Positions 1 to 8,743 of a stretch of DNA of 64,000 nt are shown piece after piece. This DNA comes from JAOBAU01 sp034667465 (GTDB lineage Bacteria > Acidobacteriota > Thermoanaerobaculia > Gp7-AA8). Each line of letters starts with the position of its first letter. Position 1 is the first letter of the stretch. The position numbers and the translations under genes are program-made. The notes beneath the pieces are model-generated. The model made no database searches. It had not been told where the DNA came from and worked only from the letters and a program-made list of their open reading frames with translations. Location of the stretch: NCBI GenBank assembly GCA_034667465.1, contig JAXDJV010000008.1, forward strand, positions 186,001-250,000, given 5' to 3'.

Positions 1-2
1 CC

Positions 3-731
3 TGGTATTCGTGGCGTCATCAGATTCCGGCGCTCGTCGCCGCCGGCTTCCGCGTCATCGCTCCCGATCTGCGCGGCTACAACGATTCGTCGAAGCCGGC
101 GAACGTCGACGCGTACAGGATCACCGAGATCGTGAAAGACATCGCCGGTCTCATCGTGCAGAGCGGCGACTCGCCGTGCCGCGTCGTCGCGCACGACTGG
201 GGCGGAGTGGCCGCGTGGTTCCACGCGATGATGCATCCCGAACAGATCCTGCGGCTGGCGGTGCTCAATTCGCCGCATCCCGTGCCGCTGGCGCGCGAAG
301 TTCGGCGCAGCATGCAGCAGAAAATGCGGCTGTCGTATCAGCTCATCGCCCGGATGCGTTTTCTCCCGAACCTCTTCATGCGGTTCGGCGGCGGCATGCT
401 GCTGCGCACCGGCGGACGATTCACTCCGGAAGAAATCGCGACCTATCGCGCGCAGTGGCGCAAGCCGGGAGCGATCGACGGAATGCTGAACTGGTATCGC
501 GCGCTGGCGAAATCACGCAGCGAGCTGCGGCAGCTCGTCCGTCCGATCGAAGCGCCGGTACTGATCATCTGGGGCGATCACGATCCGGTCTTCACGCTGC
601 CGACGATCGAGAACTTCAGCGACTACGTTCCCAACCTGCGCGTGGAGCGGATCAGCACCGCCGGCCACTTCGTGCAGACCGACGAACCGGCCCGCGTGAA
701 CGAACTGCTGATTGATTTTTTGTCATCCTGA
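3..731 (+). CDS. alpha/beta hydrolase, epoxide-hydrolase-like (5' partial)
   Basis: The 5' end is cut by the window edge; the frame is open from base 3. The visible start reads WYSWRHQIPALVAAGFRVIA, followed by PDLRGYNDSSKP, which matches the region after the oxyanion HGFPE motif of epoxide hydrolases and haloalkane dehalogenases. The nucleophile elbow is VVAHDWGG, with Asp as likely nucleophile. A late acid lies in IIWGDHDPVF and the catalytic His in TAGHFVQTDEP. Together these form an Asp-Asp-His triad, so hydrolysis of an epoxide or a carbon-halogen bond is likely; the substrate is unknown. The last codons (…FLSS, stop) lie inside a dispersed palindromic repeat that begins about base 721, so the repeat supplies the stop. 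Confidence 0.85.
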   Translation, partial: WYSWRHQIPALVAAGFRVIAPDLRGYNDSSKPANVDAYRITEIVKDIAGLIVQSGDSPCRVVAHDWGGVAAWFHAMMHPEQILRLAVLNSPHPVPLAREVRRSMQQKMRLSYQLIARMRFLPNLFMRFGGGMLLRTGGRFTPEEIATYRAQWRKPGAIDGMLNWYRALAKSRSELRQLVRPIEAPVLIIWGDHDPVFTLPTIENFSDYVPNLRVERISTAGHFVQTDEPARVNELLIDFLSS

Positions 732-821
732 GCGTCAACGAAGGATCCGGGCGGTTGGGACTCGCTGCCGTCCTCACTACCCCCCCACCCTCCCGGATCC
801 CTCGCTACGCTCGGGATGACA
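721..821. repeat. paired inverted copies of a dispersed REP-like repeat
   Basis: The left copy (721–754) begins TGTCATCCTGAGCG and continues to GAAGGATCCGGGCGG. The right copy (792–821) is the same element in reverse orientation, reading on the minus strand TGTCATCCCGAGCGTAGCGA and then GGGATCCGGG. About 37 bp separate them, so the pair could fold into a long stem-loop. The pair lies between two convergent genes and contains both stop codons (TGA 729–731 for the hydrolase, TAG on the minus strand at 805–807 for the epimerase). Related copies lie at 10314–10400, 33754–33787, 38010–38049 and 38365–38404. Confidence 0.85.
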
Positions 822-1668
822 GCGCCTTGCGCCACTCCGCCCACTGCGCGTCGACCGAATTCGTGAACGTGCGCCGCGGCGTCCACCCGACCTTCTCGCG
901 CGTCGCATCGCTCGCGATCTGCTGATCGACGATCAGCGCATCGACGAACGGTCCCATCGTCGCGCGCGCTTCATCCGCCGGCGTGTACTCGATCGCATTG
1001 GACAGCGGCTCCGCGCAGAGCTCCAGCGATTCGCGCGTGTCGTCGGTCGCGTGCAACACGCCGCCGGCACGCTGCTCGACGATCAGCGCGTACAACTCCG
1101 CGAGCTCCTCGATGTGCACCATCGCCCAGCGGTTCTTTCCGTCGCCAACGATCCTGATCGGCTGATCCTGATCCGCGGCCGCGAACCAGCCGGCGAGCAG
1201 ACTCTGCTTCCCGCCGTACACACAGCCCGGCCGCAGCACCGCATGCTTCCCTGAACTGATCACGAGCTCTTCATGCGGACGGCGCCACGCAACGAGCGAC
1301 AGCGGATTCACCGGCGAGTTTTCATCGGCGACGTTGTCGCCTGTGTTGCCGACGACCCACACGCCTGACGTGTAGAGAAAGAATCCATCGCGTGCCGTGA
1401 ACGCATCGATGGCACCGCGGTCGAGTGCGACCTTGTCCGCCGACTGCGCCTGCGCGATGTGGATGAACGCGTCATGCCCGTCCAGCGTTTCGCCGAGCGA
1501 TGAGAGGTCGCCCAGGTCGCCGGAAACGATCACCACTCCGCGATCGCGAAGCGCTCCCGTTTCCGAATCGGGACGCGCAAGCGCCGCCACTTCGTGTCCA
1601 CGCTCGCGCAGCTCCGCGGCCACCGCGCTGCCGATGTATCCCGTTGCTCCGGTCATGAAGATTCGCAT
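805..1668 (-). CDS. NAD(P)-dependent epimerase/dehydratase (extended SDR)
   Basis: The N-terminus MRIFMTGATGYIGSAVAAEL holds the Rossmann TGxxGxxG nucleotide-binding motif, and VIVSGDLGDLSSL resembles the acidic patch that follows. The length of about 287 aa fits atypical extended SDRs that act on sugar nucleotides or other small carbonyl or hydroxyl substrates; a canonical YxxxK pair is not obvious. ATG at 1668 is preferred over GTG at 1671 because GGAGG lies 6 nt upstream. The last five residues (LSSRA) and the stop are encoded by the right half of the dispersed repeat at 792–821, so the C-terminus was probably remodelled by its insertion. The substrate cannot be inferred. Confidence 0.85.
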   Translation of the reverse strand: MRIFMTGATGYIGSAVAAELRERGHEVAALARPDSETGALRDRGVVIVSGDLGDLSSLGETLDGHDAFIHIAQAQSADKVALDRGAIDAFTARDGFFLYTSGVWVVGNTGDNVADENSPVNPLSLVAWRRPHEELVISSGKHAVLRPGCVYGGKQSLLAGWFAAADQDQPIRIVGDGKNRWAMVHIEELAELYALIVEQRAGGVLHATDDTRESLELCAEPLSNAIEYTPADEARATMGPFVDALIVDQQIASDATREKVGWTPRRTFTNSVDAQWAEWRKALSSRA

Positions 1669-1716
1669 CACTCACCTCCCGATCGCCAAAGATCTTCGCC
1701 GCTGCGCGGCAATGAA

Positions 1717-1741
1717 AAGGGCGGCTTTGCGGGCCGCCCTT
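1717..1741 (-). terminator. intrinsic terminator after the S1 gene
   Basis: A 9-bp perfect stem (AAGGGCGGC / GCCGCCCTT) with a 7-nt loop lies just downstream of the S1 stop at 1767. On the minus strand it is followed by a short T-run. It separates the S1 gene from the epimerase gene on the same strand. Confidence 0.7.
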
Positions 1742-1766
1742 CGAGGATTGCATTCTGTCGTGTTGC

Positions 1767-3176
1767 TTACTTCTTTTCCATCGCTTTGCGGAACGCCACG
1801 GCCATGGCGCTCTCGCCTTCGCTCTCGCCGCGCTCGTCCATCATCTTCGCGTACTCCTCGCGATCGACGGCCGCCTTCGCAGCTTCATGGCTGAGCGAAA
1901 TGCGGCGGCGCTGCGGATCGACGCTCATGATGCGGACCATCAGCTTTTCGCCCGGCGCGTGCGCCTGCGCTGCTTCGGTTCCGTGCGGCACGACGATCTC
2001 CGAGTTCGGAATCAGACCGGTCAGGCCAGCTTCGAGCTGCACGAAGATTCCCGGCGCGCCGCCGTGGTCGACGGTTCCTTCGACCACTTTGCCGATCGGG
2101 TACTTCTGCTGCACGTTCTCCCAGGGATCGTGAATCGCGACCTCGCGGAGAGAAAGCGACAGACGCTTCTTCGATGCGTCGACTTCGCGCACCCAGCCGC
2201 TGACCGTCGAGCCGATCGCGACCGACGAGTCGCCCTGCTTGACGCCGAGCGGGAGCTGCGAGAAGTGGACGAGACCGTCGAGACCCGGCTCCACTTCGAC
2301 GAAGAGGCCGAAGTCGGTCGAGCGGACGATGCGTCCGGTGAACTGCGTGCCGGCCGGATGACGATCATCGACGTCCGACCACGGATCGGGCTCCTGATCT
2401 TTCATCGACAGCGAGATGCGCTTGCCGTCGTTCTCGACCTTGATAACCTTGACGGCCACCTGCTGGCCGACGGTGACGAGCTCTTTCGGATCGCTGACGC
2501 GGCGGCGGCTCATCTCGGAGACGTGGAGAAGACCGTCGATTCCGCCGAGGTCGACGAACGCGCCGAAAGGCGTAATCGTCTTGACGGTGCCGGTCAGTTC
2601 CGCGCCGGGAACGATGCGTCCGCGTGTTTCATCGGCGCGCTGCGCGGCCGCTTCCTTCATCAGGGCGGCGCGTGAAACGACGATGCGGCGTCCGTCGTCG
2701 GAAAGTTCGGTCACGCGAAACTCGTACGTCTGTCCGACGTGCGCGTCCGGGTTCTCGATCTTGCCGAGCGCGATCTGCGACAGCGGGCAGAACGCGCGGA
2801 GGCCGGCGACGCTGACGTCGAAGCCGCCTTTGTTGCGGCCGGTCACCTTCCCTTCGACAGGGAGGCGATTCTCGTACATGCCGCGCAGCTGATCGAGCGA
2901 TGCTTTGCCCTTCAACATCTTGCGCGAGATGCGGATCTCGGAGCCGGTTTTGACGACCGTCGCTTCGACGGTGTCGCCGACATCGAGGCCTTCGAGCTCG
3001 GCGGCATCCATCACAGCTTCCGATGGACCTCCGTACGAAACGAAAGCGTCGTCTCCGGAGATCGACACGATCTGGCCGCGGAGCAGTTCACCCTGCTCGG
3101 GAGTTTTGAAATTCAGGCTTGCTTCGAACGCCTCGGCGAAACTATTCGCCTCGGCGGCTTCTCTCGACTGGGTCAT
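1767..3176 (-). CDS. rpsA: 30S ribosomal protein S1 (five S1 domains)
   Basis: The 469-aa protein has five consecutive S1/OB-fold RNA-binding repeats, each ending in a form of RIxLSxK: about residues 27–90 (GELLRGQIVSI), 100–175 (VEGKVTGRNKGGFDV), 190–260 (LTGTVKTITPFGAFVDLGG), 275–345 (FTGRIVRSTDFGLFVEV) and 360–440 (VEGTVDHGGAPGIFVQL). S1 binds mRNA at the 30S platform and helps unfold leaders during initiation; copies with four to six domains occur across phyla. The open frame extends to 3533, but the upstream part is Arg-rich and unlike S1, so ATG 3176 (MTQSREAAEANSF) is the likely start. A promoter candidate lies at 3239–3268 and a terminator at 1717–1741. Confidence 0.88.
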   Translation of the reverse strand: MTQSREAAEANSFAEAFEASLNFKTPEQGELLRGQIVSISGDDAFVSYGGPSEAVMDAAELEGLDVGDTVEATVVKTGSEIRISRKMLKGKASLDQLRGMYENRLPVEGKVTGRNKGGFDVSVAGLRAFCPLSQIALGKIENPDAHVGQTYEFRVTELSDDGRRIVVSRAALMKEAAAQRADETRGRIVPGAELTGTVKTITPFGAFVDLGGIDGLLHVSEMSRRRVSDPKELVTVGQQVAVKVIKVENDGKRISLSMKDQEPDPWSDVDDRHPAGTQFTGRIVRSTDFGLFVEVEPGLDGLVHFSQLPLGVKQGDSSVAIGSTVSGWVREVDASKKRLSLSLREVAIHDPWENVQQKYPIGKVVEGTVDHGGAPGIFVQLEAGLTGLIPNSEIVVPHGTEAAQAHAPGEKLMVRIMSVDPQRRRISLSHEAAKAAVDREEYAKMMDERGESEGESAMAVAFRKAMEKK

Positions 3177-3238
3177 GGGATGTGTTTTAAAACCTTTCGC
3201 GGTGATTGATCTCGGCCGTGAGATCGGTTGGGCTGCGT

Positions 3239-3268
3239 ATCTTACACGGCGGCGTGAATCTCTGCCAA
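3239..3268 (-). promoter_or_regulatory. sigma70-type promoter for rpsA
   Basis: On the minus strand, TTGGCA (3268–3263) and TAAGAT (3244–3239) are separated by 18 nt. Transcription would start near 3232 and give a 5' leader of about 55 nt. The call rests only on match to the consensus. Confidence 0.4.
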
Positions 3269-3578
3269 CATCCTTCATCGCCAGGTTTCTTCCGCCGCGA
3301 ATGAGCTCGTTTCGCAGCGCCTCTCCGCGAAAAAAAAACCACGACCAACTATTGCCGTTCCCGACACCCGGATTTAGATTGCTTGCTACCTCGGATCGGA
3401 TGCTCCACGCAGCTGTCAACGGTCTCGAGGGTCGCTCCGAAGCGCGATGGAAGTCGGAGCGGTGACGCGGATGCAACTTTGCGGCTGTTAACGCGTCGCG
3501 CAGCGCCGGAAAGCAAAGAGATTTACGGCGCACAGCGGTTCGGATGCCCTCTGATGGCTGTTAACGGACCGGGGAATT

Positions 3579-3605
3579 GGCTCGCGAGATCAGAGATCGC
3601 GAGCC
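3579..3605 (+). promoter_or_regulatory. 9-bp inverted repeat before the phosphatase gene
   Basis: A perfect inverted repeat, GGCTCGCGA / TCGCGAGCC with a 9-nt spacer, is followed by TTTAACTTTTG and ends 8 nt before the TTG start at 3614. It may be an operator or a hairpin in the leader; nothing decides between these. Confidence 0.35.
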
Positions 3606-3613
3606 TTTAACTT

Positions 3614-4285
3614 TTGACGACACGCGTTTATCTCGCACGACACGGTGCGACCGAGCTCTCCGCTGAAGACCGCTTCGCAGGCGCGGTCGACGTTCTGCTG
3701 TCCGATGCCGGACGCGACCAGGCTCGCCGCCTCGGCGATCGCCTCGCACGCGAACCGCTCGAGGCTGTCTACGCCAGTCCGATGACCCGGACGATGGAGA
3801 CCGCGCGGCTCGCTTCCTCCGCGCACGAATGCAACGTCACGCCCGTCGACGGACTTCGCGAGATCGCACACGGACGATGGGAAGGAATGCTCCGCAACGA
3901 AGTGGAGCAACAGTTCCCGCAGGAGTACGCGCGCTACGAAAGCGATCCCTTCTCGTTCGCGCCGCTCGGCGGCGAGACCGGACTGCAGGTCATCGCCCGC
4001 GCCCTTCCCGCGCTGCTCGAGATCGTCGAACGACACGCGGAAGAACGCATCCTGATCGTCTCGCACAAAGCAACGATCCGGCTGCTGCTCAGCTCACTCC
4101 TCGGCTTCGACGCGCGCAAATATCGCGATCGACTCGATCAAAGTCCGGCCGCGCTCAACATCCTCGACTTCAAAAGCGTCGCGAACGCGCGCCTGACGTT
4201 GTTCAACGACACCTCGCACTACACCGGCGACATTCCGGCGATGCCGGGACCGCGCCTCTCGAAAGTGTGGGACGAAAAGAAGTGA
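3614..4285 (+). CDS. histidine phosphatase family protein
   Basis: The N-terminus carries the phosphohistidine signature LARHGATE at residues 8–15. The second arginine region lies in VYASPMTRTMETA, the acid in HGRWEG and the distal His in VSHKATIR near residue 153, which is the full 2H-phosphatase set. The 223-aa length fits cofactor-dependent phosphoglycerate mutase relatives, including alpha-ribazole and sugar phosphatases; the substrate is not clear. The only start that keeps the RHG motif near the N-terminus is TTG at 3614, with no clear ribosome binding site. A palindromic repeat follows the stop at once. Confidence 0.85.
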   Translation: MTTRVYLARHGATELSAEDRFAGAVDVLLSDAGRDQARRLGDRLAREPLEAVYASPMTRTMETARLASSAHECNVTPVDGLREIAHGRWEGMLRNEVEQQFPQEYARYESDPFSFAPLGGETGLQVIARALPALLEIVERHAEERILIVSHKATIRLLLSSLLGFDARKYRDRLDQSPAALNILDFKSVANARLTLFNDTSHYTGDIPAMPGPRLSKVWDEKK

Positions 4286-4289
4286 AGAC

Positions 4290-4330
4290 TAAAGTCAATT
4301 TCCGGGGTCTGACCCCCGGTTTTGACTTTA
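4290..4330. repeat. palindromic repeat with GGGGTCTGACCCC core, copy 1
   Basis: The outer arms TAAAGTCAA / TTGACTTTA enclose a core CCGGGGTCTGACCCCCGG, so the whole 41-bp unit can fold into one hairpin. The stop codon of the minus-strand gene at 4328 lies inside the right arm. A second copy with the core in the opposite orientation lies at 9804–9848. Its place between two convergent genes would also suit a bidirectional terminator. Confidence 0.8.
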
Positions 4331-5953
4331 CCGCACGGTGAACTTTGCGTTCGCCAGCTGCGGGTCGGCGGTCGAAAACGACTTCAGATTGCGTGCTTCG
4401 TCGAGCACCTGAACCGAGATGACGGTCCACGTTCCCTTCGCCGCCTGTTTCGGCACGACCATGTCACCGGTCCACGTCTGAGCGTCGCCGGTCGGGCGGA
4501 GCGAGAACGGGATCCGCGAGCCTGAACCCGGTCCGGTCGCCGTACCGCTGATGCTCGCCACGCCCGAGTTGTCGTCGTTCACGATCGCCGTCACATGAAT
4601 GACGCTCGCTTCCTGATTGCTGACGGTGTCGGGACTCAGCACGAACGTCCGCATGTCGGGCGGCGTGCTGTCGCAGGCCTCGCCGATGATCGACAGCTGT
4701 ACGGCGCTGACCACCGCGCCGCGCTCGGTGCCCATGTTGTTCGCTTTGTCCTGCACCTGCATCTGCTCGAGCTTCCAGTCGCCGCAGTCGATCTTCTTCG
4801 GCGTCGCCAGCTCGCATGCCCAGACATCGTTCTCCGTCAGATGACAACCGAAGCCGAGCCGCGCCAGTCCGCTCGGACTGAGCATCACGCCGGTGACCAG
4901 CTGCACGCCCGATTTGTCGTCGATGACCTGCGCGTAGACGATGTTCTTCTCCCCCGCCGTCATCGCGCGGCGTTCCAGCCAGACCGTCTTCACCGTCGGC
5001 GGCGTCGAATCGGGCCGCGACGACGAAACGCGCAGCACCGCCTGCTGCAGCACGGCCGACTGCGTGTACGTCATGTTCATCGTGTTGCTGGCGTTGTCGC
5101 TGAGGCTGAGGAAGTTGACGTGCCACAGCCCTTCCTCCGCATCGCGCGGCACCTGAATGCGTCCGATGTAGCGATTCGTCTCCCCTTCGCGCTGCGCCGC
5201 GAATCCCTGCAACGCCTTTCCGGTCGGACTGGTCACGCTGCCGGAAATGTTGCGAACGCCGGAGAGGTCGTCGACCGCGTTGATGATCAGCAGCGTTTCC
5301 TGTCCGTCCTGCACCTGCGGCGGAGAGAACTCGGCGCTGATGAGTTGCGGCGGAGCGGAGTCCGAAGTCTTGTCGGCCGGTTCATTGCTCTTCGGTGTAT
5401 CGCGAGGCTGTTGCGCCTGCGGCTCCTTCGTCTGCGTCTGCGCGGACGTGATCGGCTTCAGCGGTGCCGATGAGTTGCTGCCGGTGCCGCGAATCGCATT
5501 GACGATCGGCGCGACCAGCCGGCTGAACGCCGACTGCGGTTCCGGCTTCGGTGCAACCGGCGGCGGAGCAGGAGGCGCGCCCGCGGGCGCAGTCCCCGCG
5601 CGCGCACCGTTCGACGACGCCGGCTGCAGCGGCGCGGAAAGCAGTTCGTGAAAACGCTGCGCGCGCGATGCGCCGGCGACGGTCGACGTCTGCCCGTTCG
5701 CTTCAACGATGACGCCCGGATCGCTGCTGCCGGTCGTCTGCGGCGCGCTCGGATCGGCCTGCGCGAATGTCCCGTTCGCCGCACGCCGCACCGGATCTCC
5801 CGCCGCGGTCGCGCCAGGCACTTCATTCGGCGACTTCCCGCCGCGCGCCACGAACTCGTTGTACGAACGAATCCGCGCCACCACCGCAACCGCAACCACG
5901 AGCGCCAGCAGCGCGAAGAAGATCGGCAGAAAGTACGGACGAATCCGGCTCAC
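4328..5953 (-). CDS. membrane-anchored protein with Ig-like repeats, function unknown
   Basis: The 541-aa protein begins with one membrane segment (about residues 7–27, PYFLPIFFALLALVVAVAVV), followed by a Pro/Ala/Gln-rich linker to about residue 200. Three related domains follow, starting near ISAEFSPPQVQDGQE, STPPTVKTVWLERRAMTAGE and STPPDMRTFVLSPDTVSNQE. Each contains a VxDDxSGV segment and resembles bacterial Ig-like domains. It is probably anchored in the inner membrane with a periplasmic Ig array. The GTG start at 5953 has GAGGTGA about 7 nt upstream, and that site overlaps the stop of apaG, so the two genes are likely cotranscribed. I do not recognise a named family. Confidence 0.7.
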   Translation of the reverse strand: MSRIRPYFLPIFFALLALVVAVAVVARIRSYNEFVARGGKSPNEVPGATAAGDPVRRAANGTFAQADPSAPQTTGSSDPGVIVEANGQTSTVAGASRAQRFHELLSAPLQPASSNGARAGTAPAGAPPAPPPVAPKPEPQSAFSRLVAPIVNAIRGTGSNSSAPLKPITSAQTQTKEPQAQQPRDTPKSNEPADKTSDSAPPQLISAEFSPPQVQDGQETLLIINAVDDLSGVRNISGSVTSPTGKALQGFAAQREGETNRYIGRIQVPRDAEEGLWHVNFLSLSDNASNTMNMTYTQSAVLQQAVLRVSSSRPDSTPPTVKTVWLERRAMTAGEKNIVYAQVIDDKSGVQLVTGVMLSPSGLARLGFGCHLTENDVWACELATPKKIDCGDWKLEQMQVQDKANNMGTERGAVVSAVQLSIIGEACDSTPPDMRTFVLSPDTVSNQEASVIHVTAIVNDDNSGVASISGTATGPGSGSRIPFSLRPTGDAQTWTGDMVVPKQAAKGTWTVISVQVLDEARNLKSFSTADPQLANAKFTVR

Positions 5954-5965
5954 GATGGGATCACC

Positions 5966-6349
5966 TCAATTGACGACACCCGGAACTGCAAGCGTAAACG
6001 GATCGATGCGCGCGAGGAAGGTTTCGCCCGATTCAGTACGCATCGTGTAGCCGCCTTCCATCGATCCCATCGACGTTCGCAGCGGACAGAAACTCGTGTA
6101 TTCGAACGCCTCGCCGGGCGCGAGCAGCGGCTTCTCGCCGACGACGCCCGGTCCTTCGACCCGCTCGACGTTTCCATCCGAATCAGTGATGACCCATTCA
6201 CGGCTCATAAGTTGCGCGGGCTCCTGGCCGGCGTTCGTAATTCTGACGCGGTACGCGAAGAAGAAGTAACTCTCGCGCGGCTCACTCCGCTCCTCAACAT
6301 AAAAGCTTTCCACAGCGATTCGGATTCCGCGGGTTGTGGTGTCGCTCAT
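5966..6349 (-). CDS. apaG: ApaG family protein (DUF525)
   Basis: The 127-aa length matches ApaG. Diagnostic segments are YFFFAYRVRITNAGQEPAQLMSR, REWVITDSDGNVERVEGPGVVGEKP and the closing FCPLRTSMGSMEGGYTM. ApaG is a fibronectin-III-like fold protein of uncertain role, linked in some bacteria to Co2+ resistance and Mg2+ efflux. The gene is divergent from the aldo/keto reductase gene with 28 bp between the starts, so promoters must overlap. Its stop overlaps the ribosome binding site of the next gene. Confidence 0.93.
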   Translation of the reverse strand: MSDTTTRGIRIAVESFYVEERSEPRESYFFFAYRVRITNAGQEPAQLMSREWVITDSDGNVERVEGPGVVGEKPLLAPGEAFEYTSFCPLRTSMGSMEGGYTMRTESGETFLARIDPFTLAVPGVVN

Positions 6350-6377
6350 CGAACGTGGAGGCTATCATCCCGCCGTC

Positions 6378-7361
6378 ATGCAATACGTCAACCTCGGCCG
6401 CACCGGCCTCAAAGTTTCCCGCCTCTGCCTCGGCACCATGACCTACGGCTCCAAAGCCTGGCGTCCGTGGATCCTCGACGAAGAGGAAAGCCGTCCGTTC
6501 ATCCGGCGCGCACTCGAAGCCGGCATCAACTTCTTCGACACCGCCGACATGTACTCGAACGGCGCCAGCGAGGAGGTCGTCGGGCGCGCACTTCGCGACT
6601 TTGCGAAGCGCGACGAAGTCGTGATCGCGACCAAAGTCTTTTTCCCGATGGGACCGAAGCCGAACGAAGGCGGTCTTTCGCGCAAGCACATCCTCTCCGC
6701 GATCGACGCGTCGCTCCGCCGCCTCGGCACCGACTATGTCGACCTTTATCAAATCCATCGCCTCGATCCGTCGACGCCGATGGAAGAGACGATCGAAGCG
6801 CTGCACGACGTCGTGAAGTCGGGAAAGGCGCGCTACATCGGCGCGTCATCGATGTTCGCCTGGCAGTTCGCGAAGATGCTGCACATCGCCGAGCGTCACA
6901 ACTGGACGCGCTTCGTCTCGATGCAGAACCACTACAACCTCGTCTATCGCGAGGAAGAGCGCGAGATGATTCCGCTCTGCATCGACGAAGGAATCGGCGT
7001 GATTCCCTGGAGCCCGCTGGCGCGCGGCTTCCTCGCCGGCAATCGCTCGCGGACGGAGAAGAGCGGTGAGACCGAGCGGGCGAAGACCGACGACTACGCG
7101 CACAACCTCTACTACGGCGACTCCGACTTCGACGTCGTCGATCGCGTCGTCGAGCTCGCGAACGCGCGCAACGTGAAGCCGGCGCAGATCGCGCTGTCGT
7201 GGATGCTGCGTCGTCCCGGCATCACCGCGCCGATCATCGGCGCCTCGAAAATGCCGCAGCTCGAAGAAGCGATCGCCGCGCTCGACGTCGATCTCGAGCC
7301 AGGCGAAATGGCGACACTCGAGCAGCCGTACAAGCCCCATGCGATCCTCGGTCACTCCTAA
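6378..7361 (+). CDS. aldo/keto reductase
   Basis: This is a complete TIM-barrel AKR of 327 aa. The catalytic tetrad can be placed at Asp and Tyr in FFDTADMYSNG, Lys in VVIATKVF and His in LYQIHRLD. NADPH-binding features include the late GASKMPQLEEAIAAL. It resembles the YajO / voltage-channel beta-like branch of NADPH-dependent reductases of aldehydes and ketones. ATG 6378 (MQYVNLGRTGLKVSRL) is the family start; the frame extends to 6336 but adds unlike sequence. The stop overlaps the start of the DUF4403 gene by 23 bp. Confidence 0.92.
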   Translation: MQYVNLGRTGLKVSRLCLGTMTYGSKAWRPWILDEEESRPFIRRALEAGINFFDTADMYSNGASEEVVGRALRDFAKRDEVVIATKVFFPMGPKPNEGGLSRKHILSAIDASLRRLGTDYVDLYQIHRLDPSTPMEETIEALHDVVKSGKARYIGASSMFAWQFAKMLHIAERHNWTRFVSMQNHYNLVYREEEREMIPLCIDEGIGVIPWSPLARGFLAGNRSRTEKSGETERAKTDDYAHNLYYGDSDFDVVDRVVELANARNVKPAQIALSWMLRRPGITAPIIGASKMPQLEEAIAALDVDLEPGEMATLEQPYKPHAILGHS

Positions 7362-8739
7362 GCTCATCGCGCTGCTCGGCGTTCTCTGCATCGCACAAGC
7401 GGCTCCTCCGCCGCCGCCGGCCGAGCTGTCGACGATCGTCATCCCGATCCGCACCACGCTCGCGCCGCTGCTGCCGATCCTCGAGAAGCAGGTGCCGCGC
7501 TCGATGTCGAAGCTCGACGCGTACGAGCTCGATCCGCAGAAACGCTACGGCGCGAAATACGACGTGGCGCGGCAGCCGATCGCGCTGAACATGATCGGCA
7601 GCGGCATCCACGCGACGCTGACCGTAAAGTACGCGCTCGAAGGCTGCCGGCGCGTCGTCAATCCGATCAACGGCGCGTACTCGATGTGGCCCTGTGTTTC
7701 GTGCGGCTTCAACGAGAAGATGCGCGAGGCATACATCGCCATCGATTCGCATCTCGACTGGGACGCCGCGTGGCGGATGCGGACGAAGACGACCGCGCGG
7801 CCGGTCGAGTTTCCCAACCGCTGTCAGGTGACGTTCGCGAATCTCGACATCACCGATCGCGCCATCGCGCCGAAGGTCAACGAACAGCTTCGCGACGTCG
7901 CGAAGACGATCGATGCGAACACGCCGAAGCTGACCAGCATCCGCCCGACCGCGCAGCAGATCTGGGACGCGTTTCAGACGCCGACCGAGATCGCGCCGCG
8001 CACGTTTCTGATCCTCGATCCGATCGACGTCGCCCTCGGCCCGATTCGCGGCTCCGGACTCAACGTCACCAGCGCGATCATGCTCCGCGCACGAACGCGC
8101 GTCGTCCTCGGCGATCGTCCGATCGTCACCGCGAAACCGCTCCCGCCGCTGCGCGTCGCCGCCGCGAACGAGACCAGCGGCAGCATCCGCGTCCCGGCCG
8201 ACGTCGAGCTGTCGTACGCCGAGGCGAGCCGCGTTCTCACCGAGCAGCTCGGCAAACGAACGTACAAAGTCAGCGGACGAGATCTGATCCTCGACACGCT
8301 AACGCTCTCACCCGCCGCGAACGGCAAGCTGATGATCGAAGCGGCCATCGATTACCGCGGCGGCAGGTTTCGCAACTATCGCGGTCTCGTCTACCTCGAA
8401 GGAACGCCGCGATTCCGCGACGGAAAGATCGTCATCGAGAACGTCGACTACTCGCTCGATCCGAAGCGCCGCAATCCGTTTCTGCGGATCGGCGATCGCA
8501 TCGCGCACGACACCGTCAAATCGCAAATCGCCGCAAACTCGTCATGGCCGATCGCCGATCAGATTGCCGCGCTGCGCAACGAGCTGCAGCGCGCGCTGAC
8601 GCGGCAGCTCGCGCCCGGCGTCATGCTGCGCGGGAAGGTCGATTCGTTCGACGCCACCGATCTCCTGCCGCTCCTCGACAGCCTGCGCATCCGGATGCTC
8701 GCCACCGGCAGCGCGGAAGTCGAAGTGACGAAGTGGTAG
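7339..8739 (+). CDS. DUF4403 family exported protein
   Basis: The 466-aa protein has a signal peptide (residues 1–21, ending CIAQA), then a Pro-rich stretch and STIVIPIRTTLAPLLPILEKQVP, typical of DUF4403. The segment ALNMIGSGIHATLTVKY and the C-terminal LRNELQRALTRQLAPGVMLRGKVDS also fit. DUF4403 proteins are predicted to be secreted lipid-binding-like folds; no role is established. The gene begins inside the end of the aldo/keto reductase gene, so the two are translationally linked. Confidence 0.75.
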   Translation: MRSSVTPKLIALLGVLCIAQAAPPPPPAELSTIVIPIRTTLAPLLPILEKQVPRSMSKLDAYELDPQKRYGAKYDVARQPIALNMIGSGIHATLTVKYALEGCRRVVNPINGAYSMWPCVSCGFNEKMREAYIAIDSHLDWDAAWRMRTKTTARPVEFPNRCQVTFANLDITDRAIAPKVNEQLRDVAKTIDANTPKLTSIRPTAQQIWDAFQTPTEIAPRTFLILDPIDVALGPIRGSGLNVTSAIMLRARTRVVLGDRPIVTAKPLPPLRVAAANETSGSIRVPADVELSYAEASRVLTEQLGKRTYKVSGRDLILDTLTLSPAANGKLMIEAAIDYRGGRFRNYRGLVYLEGTPRFRDGKIVIENVDYSLDPKRRNPFLRIGDRIAHDTVKSQIAANSSWPIADQIAALRNELQRALTRQLAPGVMLRGKVDSFDATDLLPLLDSLRIRMLATGSAEVEVTKW

Positions 8740-8743
8740 CCGC

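Larger units (their letters stand above)
3177..3613. other. 437-bp intergenic region with S1 promoter
   Basis: No convincing gene is seen between the divergent S1 and phosphatase genes. The region holds a promoter candidate for S1 (3239–3268), an A9 homopolymer near 3330–3338 and a 9-bp inverted repeat at 3579–3605 just before the phosphatase start. The open frames across it are extensions of the S1 frame or shadows. Confidence 0.6.

Noticed and set aside
3177..3533. N-terminal extension of ribosomal protein S1
   Set aside because: The extra 119 residues are Arg-rich and unlike S1, and a promoter candidate lies inside the stretch.
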